47,380 bases of DNA, taken from positions 1-47,380 of the forward strand of contig PBTQ01000026.1 of the NCBI GenBank assembly GCA_002729125.1, in the 5' to 3' direction. The translations under genes and the position numbers were made by a program. Shown piece after piece: positions 1-11,737 of the stretch; position 1 is the stretch's first letter; the number at the start of each line of letters is the position of its first letter. Source of the stretch: Acidimicrobiaceae bacterium. GTDB taxonomy: Bacteria > Actinomycetota > Acidimicrobiia > Acidimicrobiales > Aldehydirespiratoraceae. The notes beneath the pieces were generated by a model. That model was not told where the DNA came from. It saw only the letters and a program-made list of their open reading frames with translations, and did not search any database.

Positions 1-278
1 GCTCGTCGACGATGACACTGCTCGGCGCGTGCAACCGCGACCCCGCACTCGTCGAGGATCCCGAGCGGTTCGACGTGGCTCGAACCGACACCCAGGTGCT
101 GTCGTTCGGCTCCGGCATCCACTACTGCCTCGGCGCCGCACTCGCCCGACTGGAGGGCGAGGCGCTGCTCGGCAAACTGCTCGACCGATACGAACACTGG
201 CAGATCACCGAAGAGCCGGCCTGGCGCAACCGAATGACGCTGCGTGGGGTCGATGCGCTTCAGGTTCGCTTTCGCTGA
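1..278 (+). CDS. Cytochrome P450, C-terminal part (5' end outside window)
   Basis: Heme-binding motif FGSGIHYCLGAALARLEGE followed by a typical P450 C-terminus; open at window start. Confidence 0.9.
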   Translation, partial: SSTMTLLGACNRDPALVEDPERFDVARTDTQVLSFGSGIHYCLGAALARLEGEALLGKLLDRYEHWQITEEPAWRNRMTLRGVDALQVRFR

Positions 279-387
279 GCCGACCAGGGGCGGGGATTTG
301 ATCGCAGACGAAACGAACGACGCCGAGCCCGTGCAGTCTGACCTGGGGCCGACCTGACGTCGCCCTCGTCGACAAGGCACCGACCGG

Positions 388-1215
388 TCAGTAGCCCTTC
401 CAGACGGGATCGCGCCGCTCGCGGAAGCTGGCGATGCCCTCCTTGCAGTCCTCAGAGCTGTTGTTCATCTCCACGGCGATGGCCTCGTTGTGCATCATCG
501 TTTGACGGTCGACGTCAAGGCTCTGATTCACGAGCCACTTGGTGAGCCCGAACGCGAACGTCGGACCAACGGCGATCTTCTCGGCCCATTCCGCCGCAGT
601 GGCTTCGAGGTCGGTGGCCGGCACGACCGTGTTGACGAGTCCGAGCTCGGCGGCCTCCTCGGCCTGAAGGTCACGAGCGAACAGCATGAGCTCCATCGTC
701 TTGCGGACACCGATGATGCGGGGCAGCAGCCACGGACCGAGCGCATCGGGCACCAGACCGCGACGGGCGAAGACCTCGACGAACTTGGCGTTGTCGGCAG
801 CGATCACGAGATCGCAGGCGAGTGCGAGGTGGGCCCCCATACCGGCGGCGGTGCCGTTGACGGCGGCGATGATCGGAATATCGGAATCGAGGATCGCCGG
901 AAAGAGCGTGTACTGCCCGTCGAGCATCATCCGTCGGGGATCACCGGCGACCTGATTGGGCACCCCCTCGGGCCGGTCCTTTTCGTAGACATGGCTGAGG
1001 TCGGCGCCGGGGCAGAAAAGCTTCTCGCCGGTGGCGGTGATGACGATGCAACGAGCCTGCTTCGAAACGTTGAGATCGTTGATGAGATCCCGGATGCGGT
1101 TGCGGCTGGGCGGGTTCAGGGCATTGCCGACCTGTGGTCGGTCGATCGTGATCCATGCTACCGAACCCTTCAGTTCGAAGCGGATCTGATCCTCGATAGG
1201 GCGCTCGTCAGCCAT
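388..1215 (-). CDS. Enoyl-CoA hydratase/isomerase family protein
   Basis: Crotonase motifs (GAHLALACDLVIAADNAKF, GLVPDALGPWLLPRIIG); start set at MADERPIEDQ, with TACATT 6 nt upstream of ATG. Confidence 0.88.
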   Translation of the reverse strand: MADERPIEDQIRFELKGSVAWITIDRPQVGNALNPPSRNRIRDLINDLNVSKQARCIVITATGEKLFCPGADLSHVYEKDRPEGVPNQVAGDPRRMMLDGQYTLFPAILDSDIPIIAAVNGTAAGMGAHLALACDLVIAADNAKFVEVFARRGLVPDALGPWLLPRIIGVRKTMELMLFARDLQAEEAAELGLVNTVVPATDLEATAAEWAEKIAVGPTFAFGLTKWLVNQSLDVDRQTMMHNEAIAVEMNNSSEDCKEGIASFRERRDPVWKGY

Positions 1216-1293
1216 GCCCGGAATGTACTTCCCATAGTGCGTCGCGGCTGCAATCCGACTCGTTAGCCTCGCCGCCGTGCCCGTCTCCCGAGG

Positions 1294-2988
1294 TTGCCGG
1301 AACCGGTCGTGAGTCCCGCCGCCCCGCTGCGGCGCAGCATCACCCTGCGCCAGTGGCAGCATGAAGCACTCCAGGCCTTTCTGCACCACCGTGCAGCAAA
1401 CTTCCTCGCCGTCGCCTGCCCGGGCGCAGGAAAGACGACCTTCGCGCTCACGGCGGCACGCCACTGGCTCAAGGGCGATCGTTTGCCGTTGGTTGTCGTT
1501 GCGCCGACCCGCCACCTCAAAGCCCAGTGGGCACAGGCCGCCGAACGATTCGGATTCCACCTCGAACCCGACTGGGACGCGTCAACCGGTGACATCCCGT
1601 CCGACATGCACGGCATTGTCGTCACCTACGCCCAATGCGCGTCTGCAGCCCGCACATTGTTCACGCTGAGTCGAGGTGGCATCGTGATCCTCGACGAAGT
1701 CCACCACGCCGGCGGTGACCTGACCTGGGGTGAGGGCGTCGCTGAAGCGTTCGCCGAGGCCAACACCCGGCTCCTGCTTTCCGGCACCCCGTTCCGTTCC
1801 GACGACGCTCCGATCCCATTCGTTCGCTACACACTTGGCGATCACGGCGACGCTGTCAGTGACTACGAGTACGACTACGGCGAGGCACTCGTCGACGGTG
1901 GTGTCGTGCGACCCGTCTTCTTTCCCCGTTTCGATGGCCACATGGAGTGGGTCGGCGCCGACGGCTCCATGAAAGAGGCCTCGTTCTCCGACGACATCGC
2001 CTCCGAGGACCGCGGCGCTCGCCTGCGCACCGCCCTCGACGCCGACGGTCAGTGGTTGCCGACCGTGCTTGTGAAGGCCGACGAGAAACTGCGCCAGATC
2101 CGCAAACAGCAGCCCGATGCCGGTGGCCTCGTCATCGCCATGGACCAGGAGCACGCGCGGGCCTGTGCGGCGCTGCTCGAACGCTGGACGGGGGAGGCGC
2201 CAGCGATAGCGCTTTCCGACGATCCGAAGGCGAGCGACGTCATCGAGGCCTACGCCCGATCGGATCAGTCCTGGGTCGTGGCGGTGCGCATGATCTCCGA
2301 AGGGGTCGACATCCCTCGGCTTCGAGTGGCGGTCCACGCCACGACCACCGTGACATCACTGTTCTTTCGTCAGGCGGTCGGCCGCATCGCCCGCTGGACC
2401 CCGGGGCTGACATCGCAAAAGGCCTATTTCTACGTTCCCGACGATCCGCGTCTGCGTCACCACGCCCAGAACATCGCCCTGCAGCGACGACACTCGATCG
2501 ACAAGCGCATCGAAAAAGAAGCTCAGCGAGAGACTGCGCTCGATGATCTCAACCGGGCGGTGCAGATCGAGGAGCAGCCATCGCTGTTCCAGGCGTTGTC
2601 GTCGACTGCGCTCGGCGGTGAGGAAACCCCACCACCGGCCGACGACGGGATCGATCCGCACGAGGACATCGTCATCGCCGCCGAGGACTTGGCCGGCCTT
2701 CCGATCGACCTACCCCCACCACCCAAGCTGCCGGGCCGCGACGTCGATGCCAAGGCTGCGTTGGGCGGTCTGCGCGCGAAGCACGCTCGCAAAAAGGATC
2801 TCCGCAACTGGAACGCCGACCGAGTGCTCGAACTCGTGCGCGCAACCGGCATGGAACACCCGATGGTCAACGCCGAACTGAACAAGCGCTCCGGCATCGG
2901 GCGGGTGGCCGAGGCGGACGAGACCCAGCTCCGCCGCCGACTGCAGGCTGCCGATGACTGGTTGGAGTCGCTCCGCGGCGTTCGCTGA
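1294..2988 (+). CDS. DEAD/DEAH-box SF2 helicase
   Basis: Walker A CPGAGKTTFAL, DEVHHAGG box, SGTPFRSD, QAVGRIAR motif VI; start ambiguous (TTG 1294 or GTG 1309). Confidence 0.85.
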   Translation: MPEPVVSPAAPLRRSITLRQWQHEALQAFLHHRAANFLAVACPGAGKTTFALTAARHWLKGDRLPLVVVAPTRHLKAQWAQAAERFGFHLEPDWDASTGDIPSDMHGIVVTYAQCASAARTLFTLSRGGIVILDEVHHAGGDLTWGEGVAEAFAEANTRLLLSGTPFRSDDAPIPFVRYTLGDHGDAVSDYEYDYGEALVDGGVVRPVFFPRFDGHMEWVGADGSMKEASFSDDIASEDRGARLRTALDADGQWLPTVLVKADEKLRQIRKQQPDAGGLVIAMDQEHARACAALLERWTGEAPAIALSDDPKASDVIEAYARSDQSWVVAVRMISEGVDIPRLRVAVHATTTVTSLFFRQAVGRIARWTPGLTSQKAYFYVPDDPRLRHHAQNIALQRRHSIDKRIEKEAQRETALDDLNRAVQIEEQPSLFQALSSTALGGEETPPPADDGIDPHEDIVIAAEDLAGLPIDLPPPPKLPGRDVDAKAALGGLRAKHARKKDLRNWNADRVLELVRATGMEHPMVNAELNKRSGIGRVAEADETQLRRRLQAADDWLESLRGVR

Positions 2989-3810
2989 TCACGACCCAGT
3001 CGTCCGTTCCTGCTCCATCGACGCCTCATCGAGCAGATCGCGCTGCTCGATGAGGGACTGCAACGGACCGAGATCGAACGGATCGCCGGTCATCACGATG
3101 ATGTGCTCCGCGCCGGCGTCGACATAGCGCTTGATGCTGTTGATGTCTTCGCCACCGATCGCTACCGTCCGCTCGATCTCCCTCGGGTCACGGCCGAACT
3201 TCTCGCACCAGTCGTCGAGGATCTGATTCTTCTCAGCGAAGTGCTCGGGTGGGCCGAAGGTATTCCACGAGTCGGCGAACTGGGCTGCGAGCTTCAGGGT
3301 GACCTTCGGGCCGGAACCACCGATCATGATCGGCATTGGACCGACCGCCTGCGGATGCAGTTTGTCGAGCCGCGAACGCATGCGCGGGAGGTCGTCGCCA
3401 AGCTGACGGAGACGACTCGGAGCAGTGCCGAACTCGTAGCCGTATTCGACATAATCGCGTTCGAACCAGCCAGAGCCGACGGCGAGGTACATGCGGCCGT
3501 CGGCGATGTGATCGACTGTTCGGGCCATATCGGCCAACAGCTCGGGGTTGCGGTAGCTGTTGCCGGTGACGAGCGTGCCGAGCTTCGCATTCGCGGTGTC
3601 GGCGGCCATCACCGACAGGAGGGTCCAGGCTTCGAAGTGGGTGGCCTCGGGGTCGCCGAACAGCGGATAGAAGTGATCCCAGATCCAGATGGAGTCGGCA
3701 CCCATCTCGTCGGCCGCCCTCCACGCATCCCGCATTGCAGCGACGGAGGTGCCTTGAGGTTGGATCTGGATGCCGACATGGACGGAGTTGGGGGAGTCGA
3801 AACGCGCCAT
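2989..3810 (-). CDS. LLM-class (F420-dependent) oxidoreductase
   Basis: Luciferase-like fold motifs (IWIWDHFYPLFGD, GSGWFERDYVEYGYEFGTAPSRLRQL, IMIGGSGPKVTLKLAAQFADSWN). Confidence 0.85.
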   Translation of the reverse strand: MARFDSPNSVHVGIQIQPQGTSVAAMRDAWRAADEMGADSIWIWDHFYPLFGDPEATHFEAWTLLSVMAADTANAKLGTLVTGNSYRNPELLADMARTVDHIADGRMYLAVGSGWFERDYVEYGYEFGTAPSRLRQLGDDLPRMRSRLDKLHPQAVGPMPIMIGGSGPKVTLKLAAQFADSWNTFGPPEHFAEKNQILDDWCEKFGRDPREIERTVAIGGEDINSIKRYVDAGAEHIIVMTGDPFDLGPLQSLIEQRDLLDEASMEQERTTGS

Positions 3811-3954
3811 CGCGCGATCCTGGCATATGCCTGTCGGCAAGGTGACCAATGGCATGCATCCCGTTTTCAACGCTCGTCAGCCGTATCAGGGGCAAGCGGA
3901 TACCGGGTCTTCCCCGAGTGACCATTGGCAGGACGTCAGGGGTACGGTGACGGA

Positions 3955-4314
3955 GTGTCAGCGCTGGACCTTGGTTCGCCCCCGTTGGGAGATATTCCGG
4001 GTTGGTGCTGGTTACATGGAGAAAGACGGATCATCTTCGATCGAGGAGGCGTTGCAATGGGTATAAGCGAGCTGGAGACCTACATCGAAGCCATGCGCAA
4101 AGAAGTGACGGGTGACGTGTTGAGCCGCTCCCGCACCATGGATGCGCTGCTCGACCTTCGCATCGAGGCCGCCGGCCGCGGCGACCTGACGAGCCTGGTC
4201 GATACCGCCCTGGCCGACCTGCCAGGCAAGACGATGGTCCCGGGTGACTGGTACCGCGAGCGGCTCGACCTCTTCGAACTCGCCGCCGTCAATCCGGTCG
4301 AGCCCGTCGGCTGA
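3955..4314 (+). CDS. Small hypothetical protein (about 119 aa from GTG; 85 aa if started at ATG 4057)
   Basis: GTG 3955 lies 6 nt after TACGGT and is in frame with the downstream ORF MGISELETYIEAMRKEV...; no family recognised. Confidence 0.55.
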   Translation: MSALDLGSPPLGDIPGWCWLHGERRIIFDRGGVAMGISELETYIEAMRKEVTGDVLSRSRTMDALLDLRIEAAGRGDLTSLVDTALADLPGKTMVPGDWYRERLDLFELAAVNPVEPVG

Positions 4315-4337
4315 CCTCCGGAGCCTTAGCATCGGCT

Positions 4338-5522
4338 GGCAACGACCAATTTCAACTCGACTCGCTCGCCGTTCGATATGCCCGAGGGGCTCGTCTAGTT
4401 CGATGGGAACTCGCTGGGTCCAATTCTCCGTGGTGGGGCGGCGGCAATAGCTCGCGTTGTCACCGACGGGTTGGGTGACTCCTCGTTCGAGGTTGGATCG
4501 ATGCAGTTTGGATGGGATCGTCGACTCGGATCGGCGACCGCATCGGACGTTTGATCGTCGCACCGGAGGGCGCGGTGATTGTCGGCGACATGCTCTCGCT
4601 GAAGGTGTGTCAGGCGCTCGCTGCGGCGCTGGAGCCTCGCCCCGATCGAAACGGCGTCGTCTCGGACTCGGGGAACTCCCCGTCCGATCTGTACACGGCC
4701 GGCGGACTGTTCCGAGCGTTGGGTGGCTCTCACGATCTTCGGATCGTCGATCCCGATGCCGTGGCCGACGCAGTCGACGAGTCGGTTGCCGTCGTCCTGC
4801 TCACCGAGGTTGATTACCGAACCGGCCGGTGCCACGACATGGGTGCACTCACCGCAACAGCTCACGCTGCCGGTGCGCTCACGGCCTGGGATCTCGCCCA
4901 CTCCGCTGGCGCGATCGATGTCGACCTCGCTGGCTGCGATGTCGACTTCGCCGTTGGTTACACCAACAAGTACCTAAACGGAGGGCCTGGTTCACCCGGC
5001 GTTATCTTCCTGAGCGAAGCGCTGATCGACGAGGTGCGGCCGGAGCTGTCGGGATGGCTGGACCATGAGGCACCCTTCGCCTTCGACCTCGACTTCCGGC
5101 CTGATCCTGGGATCGGCCGAATGCGAATTGGAACGCCACCCGTCCTCGCCCTCGCTGCCCTCGATGCCTGGGAAGGTGTCGAGATGGCCGATGTTCGGGC
5201 TCGTTCGATCGAACTCTCAGAGCGATTGATCGCCGGAGTCGAAGCATCGTGCCCGACGCTGGACCTTGCGTCGCCCCGCAACCCGGACAAGCGGGGGAGC
5301 CAGGCCGCGTTCCGGCATCCCGAGGGCTATGCGGTCATGCAGGCGCTGATCGCTCGCAGGGTGATCGGCGACTTCCGGGCGCCCGATCTCATCCGGTTCA
5401 GCATTACTCCGCTCTACCTCGAAGAGGCCGACATCGACCGAGTCGTCGAGATTCTGGGTGAGATCATGGCCACCGATGGGTGGGACACCCCTGAGCACCG
5501 CAAGCGCAAGGCCGTCACCTGA
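4338..5522 (+). pseudogene. kynU: Kynureninase, degraded 5' end (two frameshifts plus in-frame TAG)
   Basis: N-terminal signature readable only across frames: LDSLA (frame 0), then FDMPEGLV*FDGNSLG (frame 1, TAG 4396-4398), then LVRGWID...GDRIGRLI (frame 0); intact 3' ORF 4512-5522 keeps the PLP-lysine motif TNKYLNGGPGSPG. Confidence 0.75.
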
Positions 5523-5594
5523 CGGCTCCGGTCGAATCCATCGACTGATCCACTCGATTGGCGCTGCAGCGTCGGGGCGTCCACCATCTCGCCC

Positions 5595-7157
5595 ATGGCC
5601 AACACCGACGTCCTGGGCTTCTGGAAGATCGCCGAAGCCGACCCCGACCATCTCGCCATCGTTGATCCCGATCACGAGCAGATGACCTTCGGTGAGCTGT
5701 GCGCGCTCACCAATCAGATCGTGCACGGCCTGCGAGCGCTCGGGCTGCAGCCGGGGGACCAGGTCACGACGGTGCTGCCCAACAGCTTTGAACAGGTTGC
5801 GATCTGTCTCGCGGCATTCCAGGGGGGGTTTTACGTCACCACCGTGAACTGGCATCTGGTCGGCCCCGAGATCAGCTACATCGTCAACGACTCCGAGACC
5901 AAGGCGCTTATTGTCAATGCCCGCTTCGGTGATGAGGCCACCCGGGTGCTCGAGGATTGCGACACGCCCGAAGCGAACCGTTTCGTGATCGGTGGCGAGG
6001 TTGGTGGCTTCCGCTCGTTCGTCGAATTGATCGATGGTCAGCCGACCGAACGGCCCGACAACCTCGGGCTGACCGGGTCGTTCATGTTCTACACCTCGGG
6101 GACCACCGGCCGGCCGAAGGGGGTTCGCCGCCCGCTGAGCCCGGCACATCCCGACGAATCGGCGTCGGGTGGTCTGCTGTACCTCTTCGGCACCAAGCCA
6201 CACGACGGCAATGTCCAGATCACGCAGGCGCCGCTCTATCACACGGCCGTAAACAACTGGACCACGATGTCGCTCCACCTCGGCCACTCCGTCGTGTTGA
6301 TGGACAAGTGGGACGCCGAGGGCGCGCTCGAACGCATCGAGCGGTACAAGGTCACGTCGTCGCACATGGTGCCGACGATGTTCAACCGCATGCTGCAGCT
6401 CCCCGACGAGGTACGAACCAAGTACGACGTGTCGTCGACCCGCTACATGGTCCACGCAGCGGCGCCCTGCCCGGTCGAGACCAAGAAGAAGATGATCGAA
6501 TGGTGGGGCGACTCGATCTGGGAGTACTACGCCGCCACCGAAGGCGGAGGCACGTATGTCGGAGCGGCCGAGTGGATGACCAAGCCCGGCACGGTCGGCA
6601 AGCCGTGGCCGATCTCGGAGGTGATCGTCGTCGACGAGGGCGGCAACCGGTTGCCCCCGTTCGAGTCCGGCACCGTGTACATGAAGATGGGGGGTGGGCC
6701 CCAGTTCGAGTACAAGGGCGACGACGAGAAGACTCAGGCTGCGCGGCTCGACGATTTCTTCACCGTCGGTGACGTTGGTTACCTCGACGACGATGGCTTC
6801 TTGTTCCTCAACGACCGGGCCAACGACATGATCATCGTGGGTGGTCTCAACATCTACCCGGCCGAAATCGAAGGCGCCCTCGTTCAGCACGAGGCCGTCG
6901 GTGATGTCGCCGTCTTTGGCATCCCGAATCCCGACGTCGGTGAGGAGATCAAGGCGGTCATCGAACTTCGTGAAGGCTGGGAGCCGACCGACGAGACCAC
7001 CGAGACGATCATGACGTGGCTGCGTGAACAGATCGCACGACAGAAGCTGCCTCGCTCGATTGACTACACGACCGAGATGCCCCGTGACCCCAACGGCAAG
7101 CTCTACAAGCGGCGCCTTCGCGATCCGTACTGGGAAGGCCACGACGGAGCGATCTGA
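5595..7157 (+). CDS. Acyl-CoA synthetase (AMP-dependent ligase, FadD-like)
   Basis: FYTSGTTGRPKGVRRP, YYAATEGGGTYVG, VGDVGYLDDDGFLFLNDRANDMIIVGGLNIYPAEIE, PRDPNGKLYKRRLRD. Confidence 0.93.
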   Translation: MANTDVLGFWKIAEADPDHLAIVDPDHEQMTFGELCALTNQIVHGLRALGLQPGDQVTTVLPNSFEQVAICLAAFQGGFYVTTVNWHLVGPEISYIVNDSETKALIVNARFGDEATRVLEDCDTPEANRFVIGGEVGGFRSFVELIDGQPTERPDNLGLTGSFMFYTSGTTGRPKGVRRPLSPAHPDESASGGLLYLFGTKPHDGNVQITQAPLYHTAVNNWTTMSLHLGHSVVLMDKWDAEGALERIERYKVTSSHMVPTMFNRMLQLPDEVRTKYDVSSTRYMVHAAAPCPVETKKKMIEWWGDSIWEYYAATEGGGTYVGAAEWMTKPGTVGKPWPISEVIVVDEGGNRLPPFESGTVYMKMGGGPQFEYKGDDEKTQAARLDDFFTVGDVGYLDDDGFLFLNDRANDMIIVGGLNIYPAEIEGALVQHEAVGDVAVFGIPNPDVGEEIKAVIELREGWEPTDETTETIMTWLREQIARQKLPRSIDYTTEMPRDPNGKLYKRRLRDPYWEGHDGAI

Positions 7158-7269
7158 CGAACGTCGAGTCGATGTGGGCGATTTCCGCTTGCGGCGCTCT
7201 ACGCTTTTCGTGACCCTACGAATCCCCTCCGAGGAAGACGCGATGCAGCGATCGGGGTAGCTTTACAGA

Positions 7270-8814
<1,545 letters not shown>

Positions 8815-8815
8815 C

Positions 8816-10036
8816 GTGGCCTCGACTTTCGCCGTCCACGCCGACCGACTCGACGTCGTCGTCGCCGCCGAGATGGCAGGGCTTGACCGGTCAACGGTGC
8901 TCGACACGATCGAGCGACTCGACAACGCAGTGGCGGCGATCGACGGCCACGGCTTCACCCCGACGCCGTTCGGACCCCAGTCGGCGCTCGCCGAAGCGAT
9001 CGGCCTCGACGGGGCCGAGCTGTGGGTGAAGGACGAGACCGGCAACGTGAGCGGCTCCCACAAGGGACGCCACCTCTTCGGTGTCGCCCTCGGCCTTGCG
9101 TTGACGGAAACGCAACCCGAACGGCTCGCCATCGCCAGCTGCGGCAACGCCGCCTTTGCTGCCTCGGTCGTGGCCGCTGCGGTCAACCAGCCGCTTGAGG
9201 TATTCGTGCCCGACTGGGCTGACCAGGCGATCACCGACCGCATCGCCGTCCATGGAGCAACGGTTGTGCGGACCGAACGCGATCCGGACCGCCTCGGCGA
9301 TCCGGCGTATCACGCCATGGTCGACGCCATTGCTGCCGGTGCGACGGCATTCTCATGCCAGGGCACCGACACTCCCGGCACGGTCGACGGCGGCCGAACG
9401 ATCGCCTACGAGATGCTCGAAACCCTTGGCGACCATCGCCTCGACCGTCTGGTGATCCAAGTCGGCGGCGGCGCACTCGGTTCAGCGGTCGTCAGTGGCC
9501 TGCAGCGTGAACTCGGCGACACAGCCATGCCGCGGATCAACGCCGTGCAGCCTGAGGGCAACCATCCACTCGTCGTCGCCTGGAACCGACTGGCTGCGGA
9601 ACTCGGCGACGGTGAACCCACCACCAACGCCGAGCGGGCGGCCGCCGCCGAAGCGCTCGGTCGGGTGCCGAGCGAGCCCCGGCGAGCGATGCTCGCTCGG
9701 CTTGCCGTCGACCCTGACCGCTATATGGCGCCCTGGCCCACCGAACCGGCGTCGTACGCCACCGGCATTCTCGACGACATCACTTATGACTGGCTGCCGA
9801 TCGTCGATGGCATGCTCGCCACTGGCGGCTTCCCGCTTGTCGCCGCCGACGACGACTTTCGCGCTGCCCATCGGCTCGGCCACACCCACACCTCCATCCC
9901 GGTGTGCCCGACGGGTGCTGCCGGTCTCGGCGGGCTCCTCGCCCTTCAGCGTGACGTCGGCCCCGATCTCACCGGCGAACGCGTCGCCCTCGTCTTCAGC
10001 GGCCACCAGCGTCCCGGTGATCCGATTCCGGGCTGA
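8816..10036 (+). CDS. PLP-dependent fold-type-II enzyme (threonine dehydratase/diaminopropionate ammonia-lyase-like)
   Basis: LWVKDETGNVSGSHKGRHLFG, ASCGNAAFAASVVAAAV, QVGGGALGSAVVSGL; GTG start 1 nt after the stop of the preceding gene. Confidence 0.78.
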   Translation: MASTFAVHADRLDVVVAAEMAGLDRSTVLDTIERLDNAVAAIDGHGFTPTPFGPQSALAEAIGLDGAELWVKDETGNVSGSHKGRHLFGVALGLALTETQPERLAIASCGNAAFAASVVAAAVNQPLEVFVPDWADQAITDRIAVHGATVVRTERDPDRLGDPAYHAMVDAIAAGATAFSCQGTDTPGTVDGGRTIAYEMLETLGDHRLDRLVIQVGGGALGSAVVSGLQRELGDTAMPRINAVQPEGNHPLVVAWNRLAAELGDGEPTTNAERAAAAEALGRVPSEPRRAMLARLAVDPDRYMAPWPTEPASYATGILDDITYDWLPIVDGMLATGGFPLVAADDDFRAAHRLGHTHTSIPVCPTGAAGLGGLLALQRDVGPDLTGERVALVFSGHQRPGDPIPG

Positions 10037-10076
10037 GATTTCGTTGGCCGGTTCAGCCGAGGGTTAGCGTCACCGG

Positions 10077-11282
10077 GTGGCCGCAGCTGAACGTCGCATC
10101 CTGACCCTCGCCATTGTGCTGGCCTCGGCGATGGTGGCCCAGGCGTTCGGACGATTCACGTGGGGGGTCGTGCTGCCCGACGCCCGAGATGATCTGCTCG
10201 ACGGATCGAACACGGCTGCCGGGTTGTTCGGCTCGCTGAATGTCGGCGCCTACCTCCTCGGCACGATCGTGGTCGCCTGGCTCGCGTCGCGATCCTCCCT
10301 CGTCGGTCTCGTGAAGGTCGGCCTGGTCCTTTCGACCTCAGGCCTGGCGCTCGCGTCATTCACGACCCGGCCGGCTGTGCTCGCCTTGGCTCTCGTGATC
10401 ATGGGGCTCGGCGGCGCAATCATCTGGGTACCCGTCCCCGGTATCGCCGCCCGGCAGTTCCCGCCGGAACGACGCGGGTTCGCGACCGGTATCGCCGGCG
10501 TCGGCATCGGGGTTGGCATCGTCTTTGCCGGTCGCATGGCGGCGTTCCTGCGCAGCGGTGAGCAAGACGTCTGGCAGACGCTCTACCGCATCGAACTTTG
10601 TATCGCCCTCATCGTCATCGCCTCGGCCTTCGTCTTCCTGCGGAGCCAGGGGGAACGGCCATCGGTGGCGGGCGGGTTCGGCGGCTTCGGTGCGTTGCGG
10701 CAGGTCCAGGGGTGGAAGGCCCTCACCGGTGCGTACTCGGCGTATGGCTTCAGTTACATCCTCGTCATCAGCTTCACCGTCGCCCGGCTTGAGGACGACG
10801 CCGGGTGGACCTCCGGGCGTGCGGCGCTCGCCTTCACCACGATCGGCTTCGCAGTGATCGCCGGCGGCCTCGTCGTTGGCTCAATCTCCGACCGGATCGG
10901 GCGCCGCCTCACGATGACGATCGCGTTCGTTTCGTGGGCGGTTGCGTCGATCGGGATTCTCACCGGCTCGCTCCCGGTGGTGCTGGTCTCGACCGTGCTG
11001 GTCGGCATCATGTTCAGCGGTATCCCGGCGACGATCATCGCCCATGTGGTGGCTCATGCCGACGAGCGGTCATTCGGTCCGGTGTTCTCGGCCACCACGC
11101 TTGCGTTCGGTATGGCCCAGGCGGTGTCGCCCCAGATCGGCGGCGCGATCGCCGATTGGCGTGGTTCGTTTACGCTGGTCTTCTGGTTGGCTGCAGTGGT
11201 GGCGCTGGTCGGGGCGATGACGGCGTGGTCGCTACCGGAGGACGACATCGAGGTCAGGGTCGATGCGCCCACCGATGCCTGA
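10077..11282 (+). CDS. MFS transporter
   Basis: Multiple hydrophobic helices, GSISDRIGRRLTM loop motif; GTG start 6 nt after TAGCGT. Confidence 0.88.
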   Translation: MAAAERRILTLAIVLASAMVAQAFGRFTWGVVLPDARDDLLDGSNTAAGLFGSLNVGAYLLGTIVVAWLASRSSLVGLVKVGLVLSTSGLALASFTTRPAVLALALVIMGLGGAIIWVPVPGIAARQFPPERRGFATGIAGVGIGVGIVFAGRMAAFLRSGEQDVWQTLYRIELCIALIVIASAFVFLRSQGERPSVAGGFGGFGALRQVQGWKALTGAYSAYGFSYILVISFTVARLEDDAGWTSGRAALAFTTIGFAVIAGGLVVGSISDRIGRRLTMTIAFVSWAVASIGILTGSLPVVLVSTVLVGIMFSGIPATIIAHVVAHADERSFGPVFSATTLAFGMAQAVSPQIGGAIADWRGSFTLVFWLAAVVALVGAMTAWSLPEDDIEVRVDAPTDA

Positions 11283-11347
11283 GTTCGAGCTTCTCTGCGG
11301 AGTGAAGTAGCCGCAGCGCCTCCAGGTGCGGAATGGCGCCGCGGGAA

Positions 11348-11677
11348 TCACGCCTCGGGGTCGGCCTCGTAGAGCCACGCCGTTCCGGTGGAGCCATCGT
11401 CATAGGTGACCTCGACCTCGACCCGGCGATAGCCGGGGCCTTCGAAGTCGTCGATGCGGCGGAGATGCTGCTCGAGTTCGTCGCTCTCCAGCACGTGCAC
11501 CGGTGTGTCGGGCGCACCGGTGTCGAGGGTCATGCCCGGGTAGCCATCGGCAGGTCCCCAGGTGATGTCGTAGGTCCACCCTCGAACGGTGCCAGTCCGC
11601 CACTTGCCCGGGATCGATCGCACCTCGTAGTGGTTGCTCTCGCAGGGTCGGAGGGTGCCGTAGAACGCCATGCGCAT
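11348..11677 (-). CDS. Gamma-glutamylcyclotransferase (AIG2-like) family protein
   Basis: FYGTLRPCESNHYEV start signature, GYPGMTLDTG, LRRIDDFEGPGYRRVEVEV. Confidence 0.75.
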   Translation of the reverse strand: MRMAFYGTLRPCESNHYEVRSIPGKWRTGTVRGWTYDITWGPADGYPGMTLDTGAPDTPVHVLESDELEQHLRRIDDFEGPGYRRVEVEVTYDDGSTGTAWLYEADPEA

Positions 11678-11737
11678 CGGGTCTGTCTAGTGGCTGTTGG
11701 CGAGAAGTCCCGCAACGGCGACCGGTACGATCCTGCT

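Noticed and set aside
1294-2988. Helicase as part of a restriction or phage-defence system
   Set aside because: No methyltransferase, nuclease or other defence gene is adjacent; the neighbours are metabolic genes, so a standalone helicase is the simpler reading.
5217-7142. 641-aa minus-strand ORF
   Set aside because: Antisense shadow of kynureninase remnant and acyl-CoA synthetase.
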